Below are positions 34,785 through 43,832 of a stretch of DNA of 64,000 bases, in pieces. Source of the DNA: Parvularcula sp964556115 (GTDB taxonomy: Bacteria > Pseudomonadota > Alphaproteobacteria > Caulobacterales > Parvularculaceae); NCBI GenBank assembly GCA_964556115.1, contig CAZKVC010000005.1, forward strand, positions 124,001 through 188,000, given 5' to 3'. Below the pieces are notes generated by a model. That model ran no database searches. It worked only from the letters and a program-made list of their open reading frames with translations, and was not told the origin of the DNA. The number at the start of each line of letters is the position of its first letter. Positions within the stretch are counted from its first letter, which is position 1. The position numbers and the translations under genes were made by a program.

Positions 34785-36853
34785 AGAAGCTTGCAATCGG
34801 CCTGCTGGTCGTTCTGGTCCTGGTCGTCGGCGGAATCTTCGCCGTCCCGCTTTTCATCGACAAGAACGACCTTCTGGCGAGGGCCGAGACGGAGGCGAGC
34901 GAACAGCTTGGCCGGAGCGTCACCATCGCGGACGTCACCGGCGTCAGCATCTTTCCGCCTCGCCTGACCATAGAGGGTCTCGAGATCGCCAATGCCGACG
35001 GGTTCGAAGAGGCCTTTCTGGCGCGTGTCGGTGAAGCGCAGCTCGGCGTGAAATTCATGCCGCTGCTCTCCTCGCGCGTCGAGATCGAGCGTTTTGTGCT
35101 GGTGGAACCGGACATCCGGCTGGAAAGCCGCGCCGACGGCAGGGTGAACTACAATCTCGGCACGCAAACCGCCGCGGCCGCAGAACAAACCCCGTCTCAG
35201 AGCTTCGAGGAAGCACCCATTGTCGGCGTGATCGAGGCGCAACAGGGGCGTGTGTCCTACGCTTCGCCCGATGCATCCTATGCCGCGTCGGACGTCGATG
35301 CGGTGCTCACCCTGCCCGAGATCGGCGATCCCCTGACCCTCAAGGGTGACGCGGAACTCGAGGGCGTTCCCCTCACTCTCGATCTCAGCCTCGCCTCGCC
35401 ATGGGCCCTGTCCGAAGGCAAGAGCAGCGAAGCGGCCCTCGCGATGCAATTGGGCAGCAACACCTTCGAGGGCGACGTCATGATCGACGCTGAAGCCTCC
35501 AGGCTCAGCGGTCCGATGACCATTGCCCTCCCCGCGCCTGGTGAGCTCGCGGCGTTCGTTGGCGACGAGCTGCCTCAGACCCTCCAGCCCTTCGGCGCGA
35601 TTTCGATAGGCGCGAACGCCGCGTTTTCCCCTGAAGCGATGGTTTTCGAGGATACGAAGCTCGAAACGGGGCTCGGCGACGCGACTGGTCGTCTCGCGAT
35701 CGATCTGTCGGCTGAGCGGCCGAAGATCGAAGGCGCACTCTCGGCCGGCCGGGCCGATCTCCGGCCCTTCTTCCCGGAAGATCTGCAGAACGATGCGGCC
35801 GAGGCGGAGGAAAGCTTCCCCGAATGGTCGACCGAGCCGATCGATCTTTCCGGACTTCAGGCTGCCGACGCGTCCATTTCCTTCCAGGCCGAAGAAGTCC
35901 TGCTTCCCACCTATACCCTTGCCGGTATCGACGCGGCTCTCGCCCTCGAAAACGGCCGGGCAGTCATGACCTTGCGGAACGCACAGACCCTTGGCGGGCG
36001 GGCGTCCGGAACACTGACCGTCAATGGGCGGAGCGCCCGGCCCGCCATCGACGCGGACCTGACCTTCGCCGATGTGGCCTTCGCGGAAGCGGGGCCTGCC
36101 CTCTTCGGCACGGCCCGGCTCATCGGTCGGGGTACGATCGCCATGGACGTTGCGACCGGCGGGCCTCATCAGAAGGCCTGGGTGGAGAACCTAGGCGGGA
36201 CAGCGAAGGCGAACATCGCCGAAGGACGGGTCCTGGGGATTGATCTGTCGGCGCTCGCCAATGCCGCGATCCAGACCGTCGACAACATTCAGAAGCGTCA
36301 GGACGTGGTTCAGGCCCTGACGGGCGCTTTCGGCCCGACCCTGACGACGGCTCTCCAGCCTGGTGCCGAGACCGCCTTCGATCTGGCGAATTTCGACCTC
36401 GCCATCAATGACGGTGTCACCCGCTTCGGCGAGGCGCGGCTTGTTTCGGAGACGTTCAGAGCCACCCTCAATGGCGGCGTCGATCTCGGCGCACAGGAAA
36501 TCGCCCTCGATATCCTGCTGGCGGCAAAGGCGCCCGAGGCTTCTTCGTTCCGGGAGTTCAAGGCTCCCCTCGACGTGTCGGGCACCTTCAACGATCCGAA
36601 GATCAGCATCGACACCCGGCCCATCGTCAGGGAGCTGACGAGAGACGCGGCATCCGATCTGTTGGGGGATGCCGGGATCGAACTTCGTGACGATCAGAGT
36701 GTCGGGGACGCCCTCAAAGAGCGGGCACGGAGCGAGCTCTTCGGCATACTTGGTGGACGAAAGAAAGCCGATGACGGCAAGGCCGCAGAACCGGCCGACA
36801 CTGATGACGCAGGATCCGGCGGCGGAACCAGCGAAGATCCGCCGCAGGAATGA
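34781..36853 (+). CDS. AsmA family protein
   Basis: 690 residues. One N-terminal membrane anchor (about 4-24), then a large periplasmic beta-rich region with the AsmA start (LIGRSVTIADVTG-like: LGRSVTIADVTGVSIFPP) and the C-terminal AsmA_2-like section (VTRFGEARLVSETFRATLNG, SFREFKAPLDVSGTFNDPKIS). AsmA/YhdP proteins are inner-membrane-anchored bridges thought to move phospholipid to the outer membrane. The C-terminal 60 residues are polar and Asp/Gly-rich. Translationally coupled to the small protein before it. Confidence 0.88.
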   Translation: MKKLAIGLLVVLVLVVGGIFAVPLFIDKNDLLARAETEASEQLGRSVTIADVTGVSIFPPRLTIEGLEIANADGFEEAFLARVGEAQLGVKFMPLLSSRVEIERFVLVEPDIRLESRADGRVNYNLGTQTAAAAEQTPSQSFEEAPIVGVIEAQQGRVSYASPDASYAASDVDAVLTLPEIGDPLTLKGDAELEGVPLTLDLSLASPWALSEGKSSEAALAMQLGSNTFEGDVMIDAEASRLSGPMTIALPAPGELAAFVGDELPQTLQPFGAISIGANAAFSPEAMVFEDTKLETGLGDATGRLAIDLSAERPKIEGALSAGRADLRPFFPEDLQNDAAEAEESFPEWSTEPIDLSGLQAADASISFQAEEVLLPTYTLAGIDAALALENGRAVMTLRNAQTLGGRASGTLTVNGRSARPAIDADLTFADVAFAEAGPALFGTARLIGRGTIAMDVATGGPHQKAWVENLGGTAKANIAEGRVLGIDLSALANAAIQTVDNIQKRQDVVQALTGAFGPTLTTALQPGAETAFDLANFDLAINDGVTRFGEARLVSETFRATLNGGVDLGAQEIALDILLAAKAPEASSFREFKAPLDVSGTFNDPKISIDTRPIVRELTRDAASDLLGDAGIELRDDQSVGDALKERARSELFGILGGRKKADDGKAAEPADTDDAGSGGGTSEDPPQE

Positions 36854-36862
36854 AGATGGAGA

Positions 36863-36894
36863 GCGGTGCGGCCCATGAGGCTGCACCGCCCTTT
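36863..36894. terminator. shared hairpin between convergent genes
   Basis: GCGGTGCGGCC (36863-36873) pairs with GGCTGCACCGC (36879-36889) over eleven base pairs with one G-U, around a five-base loop. On the plus strand CCTTTCG follows. It lies between the convergent AsmA-like gene and acyl-CoA synthetase gene and may stop transcription from either side. Confidence 0.6.
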
Positions 36895-36899
36895 CGTCG

Positions 36900-38528
36900 T
36901 CAGGCCACGTTCACGGTCGGCAGGGTGTAATCCGCGAAAGCTTCGCGGAGCTTGGTCTTGAGGACCTTGCCGGTCGCCCCTAGCGGGATTTCATCGACCC
37001 TCTGGACATCATCGACGGCGCTGATCTTTGGAACCTGCTGGTTCACGAAGCTGCGGACCTCCTCGAGATCGACCTCCGAACCTTCCGCAAGCTGAACGAC
37101 CAGCAAGGGCCGCTCGTCCCATTTCGGATGCGGCATGCCGAGCGCCGCGGCCTGCACCACCGCCGGGTGGTTGAGGGCCGCGTTTTCGATGTCGATAGAG
37201 CTGATCCATTCGCCGCCGGACTTGATGACGTCCTTCGCACGGTCGGTAATCTGCATCGCCCCATCGGGGTGGATGACGGCAACGTCGCCAGTGTCGAACC
37301 AGCCGTCCTTCGTCAGGGCGTTCTCCTCGAACCCGTAATAGGTATCGATGATCCACGGCCCCCGGACCTGCAGGTGGCCTTCGCTTTCCCCGTCATGGGG
37401 CAGCTTCGTGCCGTCGGGCTTCACGATCCGCATGTCGACGAACGGAACAGCGTAGCCCTGCCGCATCATGTAGGGCACACGCTCGTCGACCGGCTTGTCG
37501 TAGAACCCCGGGGGCTCCATGTTGACCGTCCCGATCGGCGACATCTCGGTCATGCCCCAGCCCTGACGGCAGCGTACGCCGTATTTGTCATAGCCCTTGA
37601 TCAGCTTCTCCGACAGGGCGGACCCTCCGATCAGGGAGTATTTCAACTTGCCGAAATCGAGCTTGTTGCTTTCCACGTAAGCCAAGAGCCCAAGCCACAC
37701 CGTCGGCACACCGAGGGCATAGGTCACTTCTTCCTTTACGATCAGTTCGTGAAGGGACGGACCATCGAGGCCCGGCCCGGGCAGGACGAGCTTCAGGCCG
37801 AGAAGAAGGGCGCCGTAGGGGATGCCCCAGGCATTGACGTGGAACATCGGCACCACGGGAAGGCAGACGTCCCCCTGCTCACAGCCGAGCGAGGTGGGAA
37901 GGCCGGAGACCAGGGTTTCGAGAACCAGCGACCGGTGGCTGTAGAGGACGCCCTTCGGCTTTCCGGTCGTGCCCGAGGTGTAGCACATCGCGCAGGCCGT
38001 GTTCTCGTCGAAGGTCGGCCACTCATATTCGGTAGGCTGATCGGCGATCAGCGCCTCATAGCTTTGCGCCTTCAGTCCGTTCTCGGTGACCTGGCCCTCC
38101 GGGCAAAGCTCGACGTAGTGGCTGACATCCTTGAGGAAGGGCGCAAGACCCGCAGCGAGCGGCGCGAAGGTCGCGTCGTAGAAGACCGCCTTGTCACCTG
38201 CGTGGGCCATGACATAGCCGGCATTCTCGGGCCCAAGGCGCGGGTTGATGGTGTGACAGACCGCGCCGATCCCGGCCAGCGCGTAGTAGAGCTCGAGCTG
38301 GCGGTGGGTGTTCCAGCCGATGACGCCCACCCGGTCGCCCATGCCGATACCCATGCCTTTGAGCGCATGGGCGAGCTGGGCGATGCGCGCGCCCGCCTCG
38401 CGATAGGTGTAGCGGTGCATGCCCCCTTCGACGAGCCGGGTGACGATCTCCTGATCGCCGTGATTGCGCAAAGCGTGCCGCAGAATGTCCGTCAGCAGAA
38501 GCGGCGCCTGTTGCATCTGTCCGAGCAT
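36900..38528 (-). CDS. fatty acid-CoA ligase (AMP-forming)
   Basis: 542 residues of the ANL superfamily. P-loop YTSGTTGKPKG (183-193), later GWGMTEMSP, the hinge YRGPWI-type segment VRGPWIID, DGWFDTGDVA and the C-terminal catalytic lysine K521 in PLGATGKVLK. It activates a fatty acid as acyl-AMP and transfers it to CoA; similarity of layout to AlkK-type medium-chain ligases suggests medium- or long-chain substrates. No beta-oxidation genes are adjacent; an acyl-CoA dehydrogenase lies 9 kb away. Confidence 0.9.
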   Translation of the reverse strand: MLGQMQQAPLLLTDILRHALRNHGDQEIVTRLVEGGMHRYTYREAGARIAQLAHALKGMGIGMGDRVGVIGWNTHRQLELYYALAGIGAVCHTINPRLGPENAGYVMAHAGDKAVFYDATFAPLAAGLAPFLKDVSHYVELCPEGQVTENGLKAQSYEALIADQPTEYEWPTFDENTACAMCYTSGTTGKPKGVLYSHRSLVLETLVSGLPTSLGCEQGDVCLPVVPMFHVNAWGIPYGALLLGLKLVLPGPGLDGPSLHELIVKEEVTYALGVPTVWLGLLAYVESNKLDFGKLKYSLIGGSALSEKLIKGYDKYGVRCRQGWGMTEMSPIGTVNMEPPGFYDKPVDERVPYMMRQGYAVPFVDMRIVKPDGTKLPHDGESEGHLQVRGPWIIDTYYGFEENALTKDGWFDTGDVAVIHPDGAMQITDRAKDVIKSGGEWISSIDIENAALNHPAVVQAAALGMPHPKWDERPLLVVQLAEGSEVDLEEVRSFVNQQVPKISAVDDVQRVDEIPLGATGKVLKTKLREAFADYTLPTVNVA

Positions 38529-38591
38529 TGTTCCTCCAAATTCGGGTTGGTCTTTGGAGGCATCGTGAAAGCAGCCGCCCCCACATGCAAG

Positions 38592-38622
38592 CGCGGGCGA
38601 TGACTGGAAGTCACCGCCCGCG
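38592..38622 (+). other. strong hairpin between ligase and M56 genes
   Basis: CGCGGGCG-A-TGAC pairs with GTCA-C-CGCCCGCG around a five-base loop, with ATAGGTTTTTG after it on the plus strand. The neighbouring genes are both on the minus strand, so the U-rich side faces the wrong way for a standard terminator of the M56 gene. Confidence 0.5.
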
Positions 38623-38648
38623 ATAGGTTTTTGATGAGGGGCGTGCGA

Positions 38649-41000
38649 TCAGAGGTCGCGGACCTGCCTCCTGAAGTAGGCCATCTCGTCGTCGCTGACC
38701 CGGTTGCGCTTCAGGAACTCGGTCAATTCGCGGCTCTCGAACCGTTCCTTGCCGCCCGAGACACAGACCGCGCGAACCCTCTCACGGCTGTCTTCGACAC
38801 GCTCTTCGAGGATGATCGGCTTGTCCGATTCTTCCCGGTGGTCTTCGCAGCGGTCGGCGAGTTCACCGATGGCTTCCCCGGCGGCGCCCATTTTTTCGCC
38901 CCATTCGCCCATCTTCTCCCCCCACTCTTCCATCTCCTCGCTCCAGGCCTCCATGGCGGCCTCGAACTCGGACATGTCGGGGGCAGCGGGAACGCGGACC
39001 CAGCGGTTGCCGTCCTCGTCGACCCGTTCCGCCGGCTTGACGGGTTTGGGAGGAGCGGGCCTGACCGCTTTCGGCTCCTTGGGGCGCATCTCGGCCAGAC
39101 CCTTGAACGGGTCGTTCAAAAGAACCATCGAGGTCTCGCCATTGTGCCGCCAGTTGTATTTGCGGCTCCCGGTCTGGATCTGGACGACCCGGGGCGAGAC
39201 ATCGGGATTGGCGAAGACGAGCTGCCCCTTCTTCAGAGCGCTCAGCTTGCCGAGGGCCTCGAAGCCGGCGAGCAGGTCCTCGACTTCAGCGGCCGAAGCG
39301 ACGCGGATCTTGCGCAGCGCCTGGAGTTCCTCGTCATTGAAAGCGACGCGGATGTCAGCGTCCTCGCCTGGGCGGATGAGAGCGAAGCCGCGGGTGGCCT
39401 TGCCCTTGTCGTCCTCGACGTTGAAGATCTGAAGTTCGCGAGGCTCGCCGTTGATGACGACATAGCGATCATCCTCGGTGCGCTCTTCGAAGGTGTCGCG
39501 CTGGCGACGGGCCTCTTCGCGCATACGGCGGGCGTCCTCGCGCATCCGGCGGGCTTCCTCACGTTGCAGACGAGCCTCTTCGCGCTGGATCCGGGCTTCC
39601 TCGCGCTGTTCGCGCGCAGCGTCCCGGAAGGCTTCCCGCGCCGAACGCATGGCCGTGGAGACCGAGCCCGCCTCCTCGGCAGCGGCCGGCTCCGGCTTGC
39701 CGACGCTGACATCGGCGCCATAGGTGTCGAGGTCGAACTTCAGCTTGCCCGGCTCACTGGGATAGAAATCCATCTGGATGCCGGTCTCGTCCTTGAACGC
39801 GGCGAAGTCGTCGTCGTTGAGGACCGTTCCGTCTTCTTCGATATAGAGATCGATGGCGTCGTCGTCCGCGCTCAGCGTGACTTTCTGCACGCCGGTCGTC
39901 CGGTTCCGGGCCCGGTCGTCGCCGCGGCCGCGGGACGAGCGGTCCTGGGCATCCTCGATGCTGGTTTCCTCGATGATGACTTCGGTCCGCGAAGCGGTGA
40001 AGCCCGCCACCGCCAAGGCGGATACGGCCGCCGTCAGGGCGAAGATCTTGCGCTTGAGGGGACCTCCAACAGGGTTCTGCATACGGATGATCCTTTCTTT
40101 CAGGCTATGGTCGAGGGTCAGAGCGGGCACGGAGCGTCCGGCGCTGACCGACTTCAGGAGAAGGCTGGCGTAGCGTTTGGTGTTGATGCCGAGGCTGCGC
40201 ACCGCTTCGTCGCAGGCCGCCTCCTGATCGGCGCGAAGGGCGCGCCGGGCGTGATGGGTGAGCGGGTTGAACCATTGAAGGGCGAAGGCGATTTCGGACA
40301 CCGCCATGATGGTGAGGTCTCCGCGCTTCAGGTGGGTCAGCTCGTGAAGGAGGATCATCTCCTTCTCGTCAGCCAAGTAGGCAGTGTCGAAATCCTTCGG
40401 CAGCGCCAGGAGCGGGTGGCGCAGGCCCATGATCTGAGGCGTGTCCGCCGCACGGGTGGTGATGAGGGTGAAGGAACGACGCGCGCCCGCACGTTCGGCC
40501 ATGGCAACGGCCAGTTGTTCGGTCTCGGCGCTGAGGTCGTCGGCTTCCGCAAGAAGGGTCTTGCGCCAGGAAACGAGCCTTGCTGCGCAAAGCGACAGCG
40601 CCACGACCGCTCCTGCGAACCATACGCTGAGCGCGAAGGCCGCGATCACGTCCTGATCGGTCAGGAAGCTGAAGACCGAAGGAGAGGAAACGGCGACAGC
40701 GTCTTCGGGGGGCAGAGCCGAAGTCACCATCGCCGTTTCTTCGGCCGAAAGCGCGGCATAGGCCTGCCAGTCGACCGGAGCGGCGGAGGCCTCTGCCAAC
40801 GCCGGTTCTTCGGGCAGGGTGACGGCTTTCGGAAATGCCGGTGCAAGCAGGCGCAAGGCGGGCATCAACCACAGGAGCATGGCGGCACGCGGGCCGAAAC
40901 GCCGGGTCACGGGCGCCCTGAGCGCAAGCGCCAAGAGCGTGAGAAGACTGACCCAGAGTGTCGTGTTCAAACCGTAGAAGAGTGCTTCAGTCGCGGTCAT
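38649..41000 (-). CDS. M56 family (BlaR1-like) membrane metallopeptidase
   Basis: 783 residues. Membrane helices lie at about 12-30, 38-56 and 118-140, with another near 318-336. The cytoplasmic zinc-protease loop between the latter two has HELTH (219-223) and a third ligand near E260 (ADQEAACDEA). In BlaR1/MecR1, protease activation after sensing removes the BlaI repressor. The C-terminal extracytoplasmic part (about 340-783) is not a penicillin-binding domain: it is highly charged, with five tandem REEARxx heptads (466-500). The signal sensed is therefore unknown. The start overlaps the BlaI-like gene stop by 14 bases. Confidence 0.88.
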   Translation of the reverse strand: MTATEALFYGLNTTLWVSLLTLLALALRAPVTRRFGPRAAMLLWLMPALRLLAPAFPKAVTLPEEPALAEASAAPVDWQAYAALSAEETAMVTSALPPEDAVAVSSPSVFSFLTDQDVIAAFALSVWFAGAVVALSLCAARLVSWRKTLLAEADDLSAETEQLAVAMAERAGARRSFTLITTRAADTPQIMGLRHPLLALPKDFDTAYLADEKEMILLHELTHLKRGDLTIMAVSEIAFALQWFNPLTHHARRALRADQEAACDEAVRSLGINTKRYASLLLKSVSAGRSVPALTLDHSLKERIIRMQNPVGGPLKRKIFALTAAVSALAVAGFTASRTEVIIEETSIEDAQDRSSRGRGDDRARNRTTGVQKVTLSADDDAIDLYIEEDGTVLNDDDFAAFKDETGIQMDFYPSEPGKLKFDLDTYGADVSVGKPEPAAAEEAGSVSTAMRSAREAFRDAAREQREEARIQREEARLQREEARRMREDARRMREEARRQRDTFEERTEDDRYVVINGEPRELQIFNVEDDKGKATRGFALIRPGEDADIRVAFNDEELQALRKIRVASAAEVEDLLAGFEALGKLSALKKGQLVFANPDVSPRVVQIQTGSRKYNWRHNGETSMVLLNDPFKGLAEMRPKEPKAVRPAPPKPVKPAERVDEDGNRWVRVPAAPDMSEFEAAMEAWSEEMEEWGEKMGEWGEKMGAAGEAIGELADRCEDHREESDKPIILEERVEDSRERVRAVCVSGGKERFESRELTEFLKRNRVSDDEMAYFRRQVRDL
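39501..39605 (-). repeat. five 21-base repeats encoding REEARxx heptads
   Basis: Residues 466-500 of the M56 protein read REEARIQ, REEARLQ, REEARRM, REDARRM, REEARRQ. The heptad period and alternation of charges predict a rigid coiled coil or single alpha-helix in the extracytoplasmic part. Confidence 0.85.
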
Positions 41001-41355
41001 CTTTCAGCCTCCGCACAAGGTTTTCGAGTTCGGCGATGTCCTCATCGCTGAGGTCCCGGGCCTCGGCGAGGTGGGCCACCATGGGGGCCGCCTTTCCGCC
41101 GAAAAGATTGTCGACAAGCCGTCCGACCATGCTCTTGCGATGCTCGGAGCGCGCGACCTGCGGATGATAGAGATAACGGCGCCCGTCGCGTTCGACGCCG
41201 AGCGCGCCCTTGTCCACCAGACGGGCGAGAAGCGTCTTCACCGTCTTGTCCGACCAGTCGCGGCCTTCGATCTTGCCGGCCACTTCGGCGGCGCCGATTC
41301 CAGGCTCCGACCAGAGCACGTCCATCACGGCCAATTCTGCATCACTGATGCGCAT
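40987..41355 (-). CDS. BlaI/MecI/CopY family repressor
   Basis: 122 residues. Winged-helix N-terminus, MRISDAELAVMDVLWSEPG and DWSDKTVKTLLARLVDKGAL with the beta-wing GRRYLYHP, then a C-terminal dimerisation helix region (about 80-122). Such repressors bind a dyad near their own promoter and are cleaved by the M56 partner. Two dyads lie 17 and 41 bases upstream of the start. Overlaps the M56 gene by 14 bases; the pair is one operon. Confidence 0.92.
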   Translation of the reverse strand: MRISDAELAVMDVLWSEPGIGAAEVAGKIEGRDWSDKTVKTLLARLVDKGALGVERDGRRYLYHPQVARSEHRKSMVGRLVDNLFGGKAAPMVAHLAEARDLSDEDIAELENLVRRLKDDRD

Positions 41356-41371
41356 GGAGGGTACCTTTTTC

Positions 41372-41387
41372 GACTACGTTCGTAGGT
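41372..41387. promoter_or_regulatory. BlaI-type operator 1
   Basis: GACTAC-GTTC-GTAGGT, an inverted repeat centred on CTACG-TT-CGTAG, lying 17 bases before the BlaI-like start. Matches operator 2 in eleven or more positions outside the spacer. BlaI operators are TAC-N4-GTA-type dyads of similar size. Confidence 0.6.
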
Positions 41388-41395
41388 ATCGCTCG

Positions 41396-41411
41396 GACTA
41401 CAACGGTAGTC
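41396..41411. promoter_or_regulatory. BlaI-type operator 2
   Basis: GACTAC-AACG-GTAGTC is a perfect 6-base inverted repeat with a four-base spacer, centred 24 bases (a little over two helical turns) from operator 1. Twin sites suggest cooperative autorepression; the divergent ABC-F gene begins 88 bases away and might share control. Confidence 0.6.
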
Positions 41412-41498
41412 AAGAAGAATCTCATGGGCGCGCCATAGGGGCATCCGGGGCGCAAAGCTGCTTTCTTTCGCAGCCCGTCCCGGCTAGGCGCGGCGGCC

Positions 41499-43376
41499 AT
41501 GCTGCATATCAACGACCTGACCTACCGGATCGAGGGGCGCACCCTTTTCGACCAGGCGACCGCCATGATCGCCGACGGCTGGACGGTGGGCTTCACGGGC
41601 CGGAACGGCACCGGGAAATCGACGCTCTTCGCGCTCATCCGGGACGAGCTGAGCGCCGATGGCGGCGGCATATCCTTACGCCCGGGCGCGCGGGTCGGGG
41701 GCGTGGCGCAGGAAGCGCCGGCGACGTCGGCGAGCCTTCTGGACACCGTCCTCGCCGCCGACACCGAACGCGCCGCCCTTCTCGCCCGGGCGGAGCGGGA
41801 GACCGAGCCGATGGCGATTGCGGAGATCCAGACCCGGCTCGCGGATATCGAAGCGCACTCCGCCGAAGCGCGGGCCGCCACGGTTCTTTCGGGCCTCGGC
41901 TTTTCGGCGGAGGACCAGGCGCGCGCGTGTGCGGAGTTCTCCGGCGGCTGGCGGATGCGGGTCGCGCTGGCAGGCGTCCTCTTCGCCAAGCCCGACCTTC
42001 TGCTCCTCGACGAGCCGACGAACTATCTCGACCTCGAAGGCGCGACCTGGCTCGAGAACTATCTCGGAAAATATCCTTATACGGCGATCATCATCAGCCA
42101 CGACCGGGGCCTTCTCAACCGCTCGGTCAGCCACATTCTCGCCCTCGACCAGCGCAAGCTTTCCGTGCACCCCGGAAACTATGACAGCTATGCGCGGCGC
42201 CGGGCCGAACAGGCGCGCCTTGCCTCGATGCAGGCCGAGAAGGTCGAGGCCCAGCGGGCGCACATGCAGGCCTTTGTCGACCGCTTCAGGGCGAAGGCTT
42301 CCAAGGCGAAGCAGGCGCAAAGCCGCCTCAAGGCCATCGAGAAGCTGTCCACGGTGGACCTGCCGATCGCCGAGCGCACGACGCCCTTCAACTTCCCCTC
42401 CCCCAAGCCGCCCATGGCGCCGCCGATTGTCAGGCTGGAAGGAGCGGCGATCGGCTATGACGATCAGCCGGTCCTCAGGAACGTCACCCTACGGATCGAC
42501 AATGACGACCGGATCGCGATCCTCGGCGCGAACGGGCAGGGTAAATCGACACTGGTGAAGGCGATATCGGGCCGCCTGCCTGTGATGGACGGGAACCTCT
42601 ACAAGCATAAAAAGCTGAAGACCGCCTATTTCGCCCAGCACCAGCTCGACGAGCTCAAGCCGAAGGAGAGCCCGTTCGAACATGTCCGGGCACTGATGCC
42701 GGACGGCACGGAGGCGGAAGTCCGCTCACGGACGGCGCAGCTCGGTTTCGGGCCGGAAAAGGCCGACACCGCCGTCGAGAAGATGTCAGGCGGCGAGAAG
42801 GCGCGGCTCCTCTTCGGGCTCATCACCTTCGATCACCCGCATATGATGATCCTCGACGAGCCGACGAACCACCTCGACATCGACAGCCGGGATGCGCTGA
42901 TCGAGGCGCTGAACGCCTATGAGGGCGCGGTTCTTCTGATCACCCACGATGCTCACCTTGCCGAAGCGGTGGCGGACCGCCTGTGGGAAGTGCGCGGCGG
43001 GGACGTTCACCGCCTCGAGGGCGATCTCGATGATTACCGCCAGCGGATCATCGCGGCCGAACGAAGCTCTCAGAGCAGGGACAAGGACAAGCCAGAGGGC
43101 GGGACCAGCGCCGACCGACGGCGTGAGGCAGCCGAGAAGCGCAAGGCGCTTCAGCCGCTGAAGAAGAAGGTGACCGCAGCCGAAAGCGCGATCGAAAAGC
43201 TCACCGCCGCCATCGCCAGGATCGACGAAGCCCTTGCCGATCCCGCGCTTTACGAGCGCGACCCGGCGAAGGCAGCGAGCCTCAACAAGGACCGCTCGGA
43301 TGCGGAAAAGGCGCTGGGCAAAGCCGAGGAGGACTGGCTCCTCCTGTCTGCGGAGTATGAGGATGCCTCCTCCTGA
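41499..43376 (+). CDS. ABC-F family ATPase (ribosome-associated)
   Basis: 625 residues, two ATP-binding cassettes and no membrane segment. First Walker A GRNGTGKS (34-41), signature FSGGW (147-151), Walker B LLLLDEPTNYLD (167-178); a linker with charged helices (about 225-285); second cassette with GANGQGKS, MSGGEKAR and LDEPTNHLDID. A C-terminal coiled coil (about 530-625) follows. ABC-F proteins act on the ribosome during stalled translation; YheS/Uup-like is the closest layout. Divergent from the BlaI pair. Confidence 0.93.
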   Translation: MLHINDLTYRIEGRTLFDQATAMIADGWTVGFTGRNGTGKSTLFALIRDELSADGGGISLRPGARVGGVAQEAPATSASLLDTVLAADTERAALLARAERETEPMAIAEIQTRLADIEAHSAEARAATVLSGLGFSAEDQARACAEFSGGWRMRVALAGVLFAKPDLLLLDEPTNYLDLEGATWLENYLGKYPYTAIIISHDRGLLNRSVSHILALDQRKLSVHPGNYDSYARRRAEQARLASMQAEKVEAQRAHMQAFVDRFRAKASKAKQAQSRLKAIEKLSTVDLPIAERTTPFNFPSPKPPMAPPIVRLEGAAIGYDDQPVLRNVTLRIDNDDRIAILGANGQGKSTLVKAISGRLPVMDGNLYKHKKLKTAYFAQHQLDELKPKESPFEHVRALMPDGTEAEVRSRTAQLGFGPEKADTAVEKMSGGEKARLLFGLITFDHPHMMILDEPTNHLDIDSRDALIEALNAYEGAVLLITHDAHLAEAVADRLWEVRGGDVHRLEGDLDDYRQRIIAAERSSQSRDKDKPEGGTSADRRREAAEKRKALQPLKKKVTAAESAIEKLTAAIARIDEALADPALYERDPAKAASLNKDRSDAEKALGKAEEDWLLLSAEYEDASS

Positions 43377-43471
43377 ACCTTTCCAGACTGTCATTTAGGC
43401 TTGGCCGCGGGAACCATCTTACGGCAAGAGTCCTTGGTCTTTGGACAGCCATTTAACCGGGGAGCCCCGAA

Positions 43472-43813
43472 ATGAAGACCTTGACCCTTTTTGCCAGCGC
43501 GACCGCTCTTTTCGCCGTTGCGGCATGTGCCGAAAACGAAGCCGAAGACCCGATCGAGAATACCGAAACCGAGCTTCAGGAAGCCGGTGAGAACATGGAA
43601 GAAGGCATGGAGCGCACCGTCGACGACATCGACCGCTCCACTGATAACCTCGGTGACGAGATGGAAGAAGAAACCGAAGAGTTCGGCGAGGACGTCGAAG
43701 ATACCACCTTCGAGGTGCGCGAAGAACTCGACGAGACCACCTATGAGGTCGGTGACGAGATGGAAGAAATGGGCGACGACATGGAAGAGGAAGCCGAAGA
43801 GCCCGGCCGGTAA
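43472..43813 (+). CDS. highly acidic helical lipoprotein
   Basis: 113 residues. Signal peptide with lipobox VAAC (C19). The mature part is nearly all Glu, Asp and small or polar residues with regular Met/Val/Phe/Leu spacing (ETELQEAGENMEEGMERTVD, then repeated GDEMEEETEEFGEDVED-like units), so long amphipathic helices or coiled coils are likely. GGGGAG precedes the ATG and a strong terminator follows. No family recognised. Confidence 0.72.
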   Translation: MKTLTLFASATALFAVAACAENEAEDPIENTETELQEAGENMEEGMERTVDDIDRSTDNLGDEMEEETEEFGEDVEDTTFEVREELDETTYEVGDEMEEMGDDMEEEAEEPGR

Positions 43814-43832
43814 GCCCAGCGAACAACTGCAG

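Noticed and set aside
38631..41051. Roughly 800-codon open frame on the plus strand opposite the M56 gene
   Set aside because: The minus strand encodes the M56 protease with HELTH and BlaI overlap; the plus-strand product has no motif and reflects third-position GC bias.
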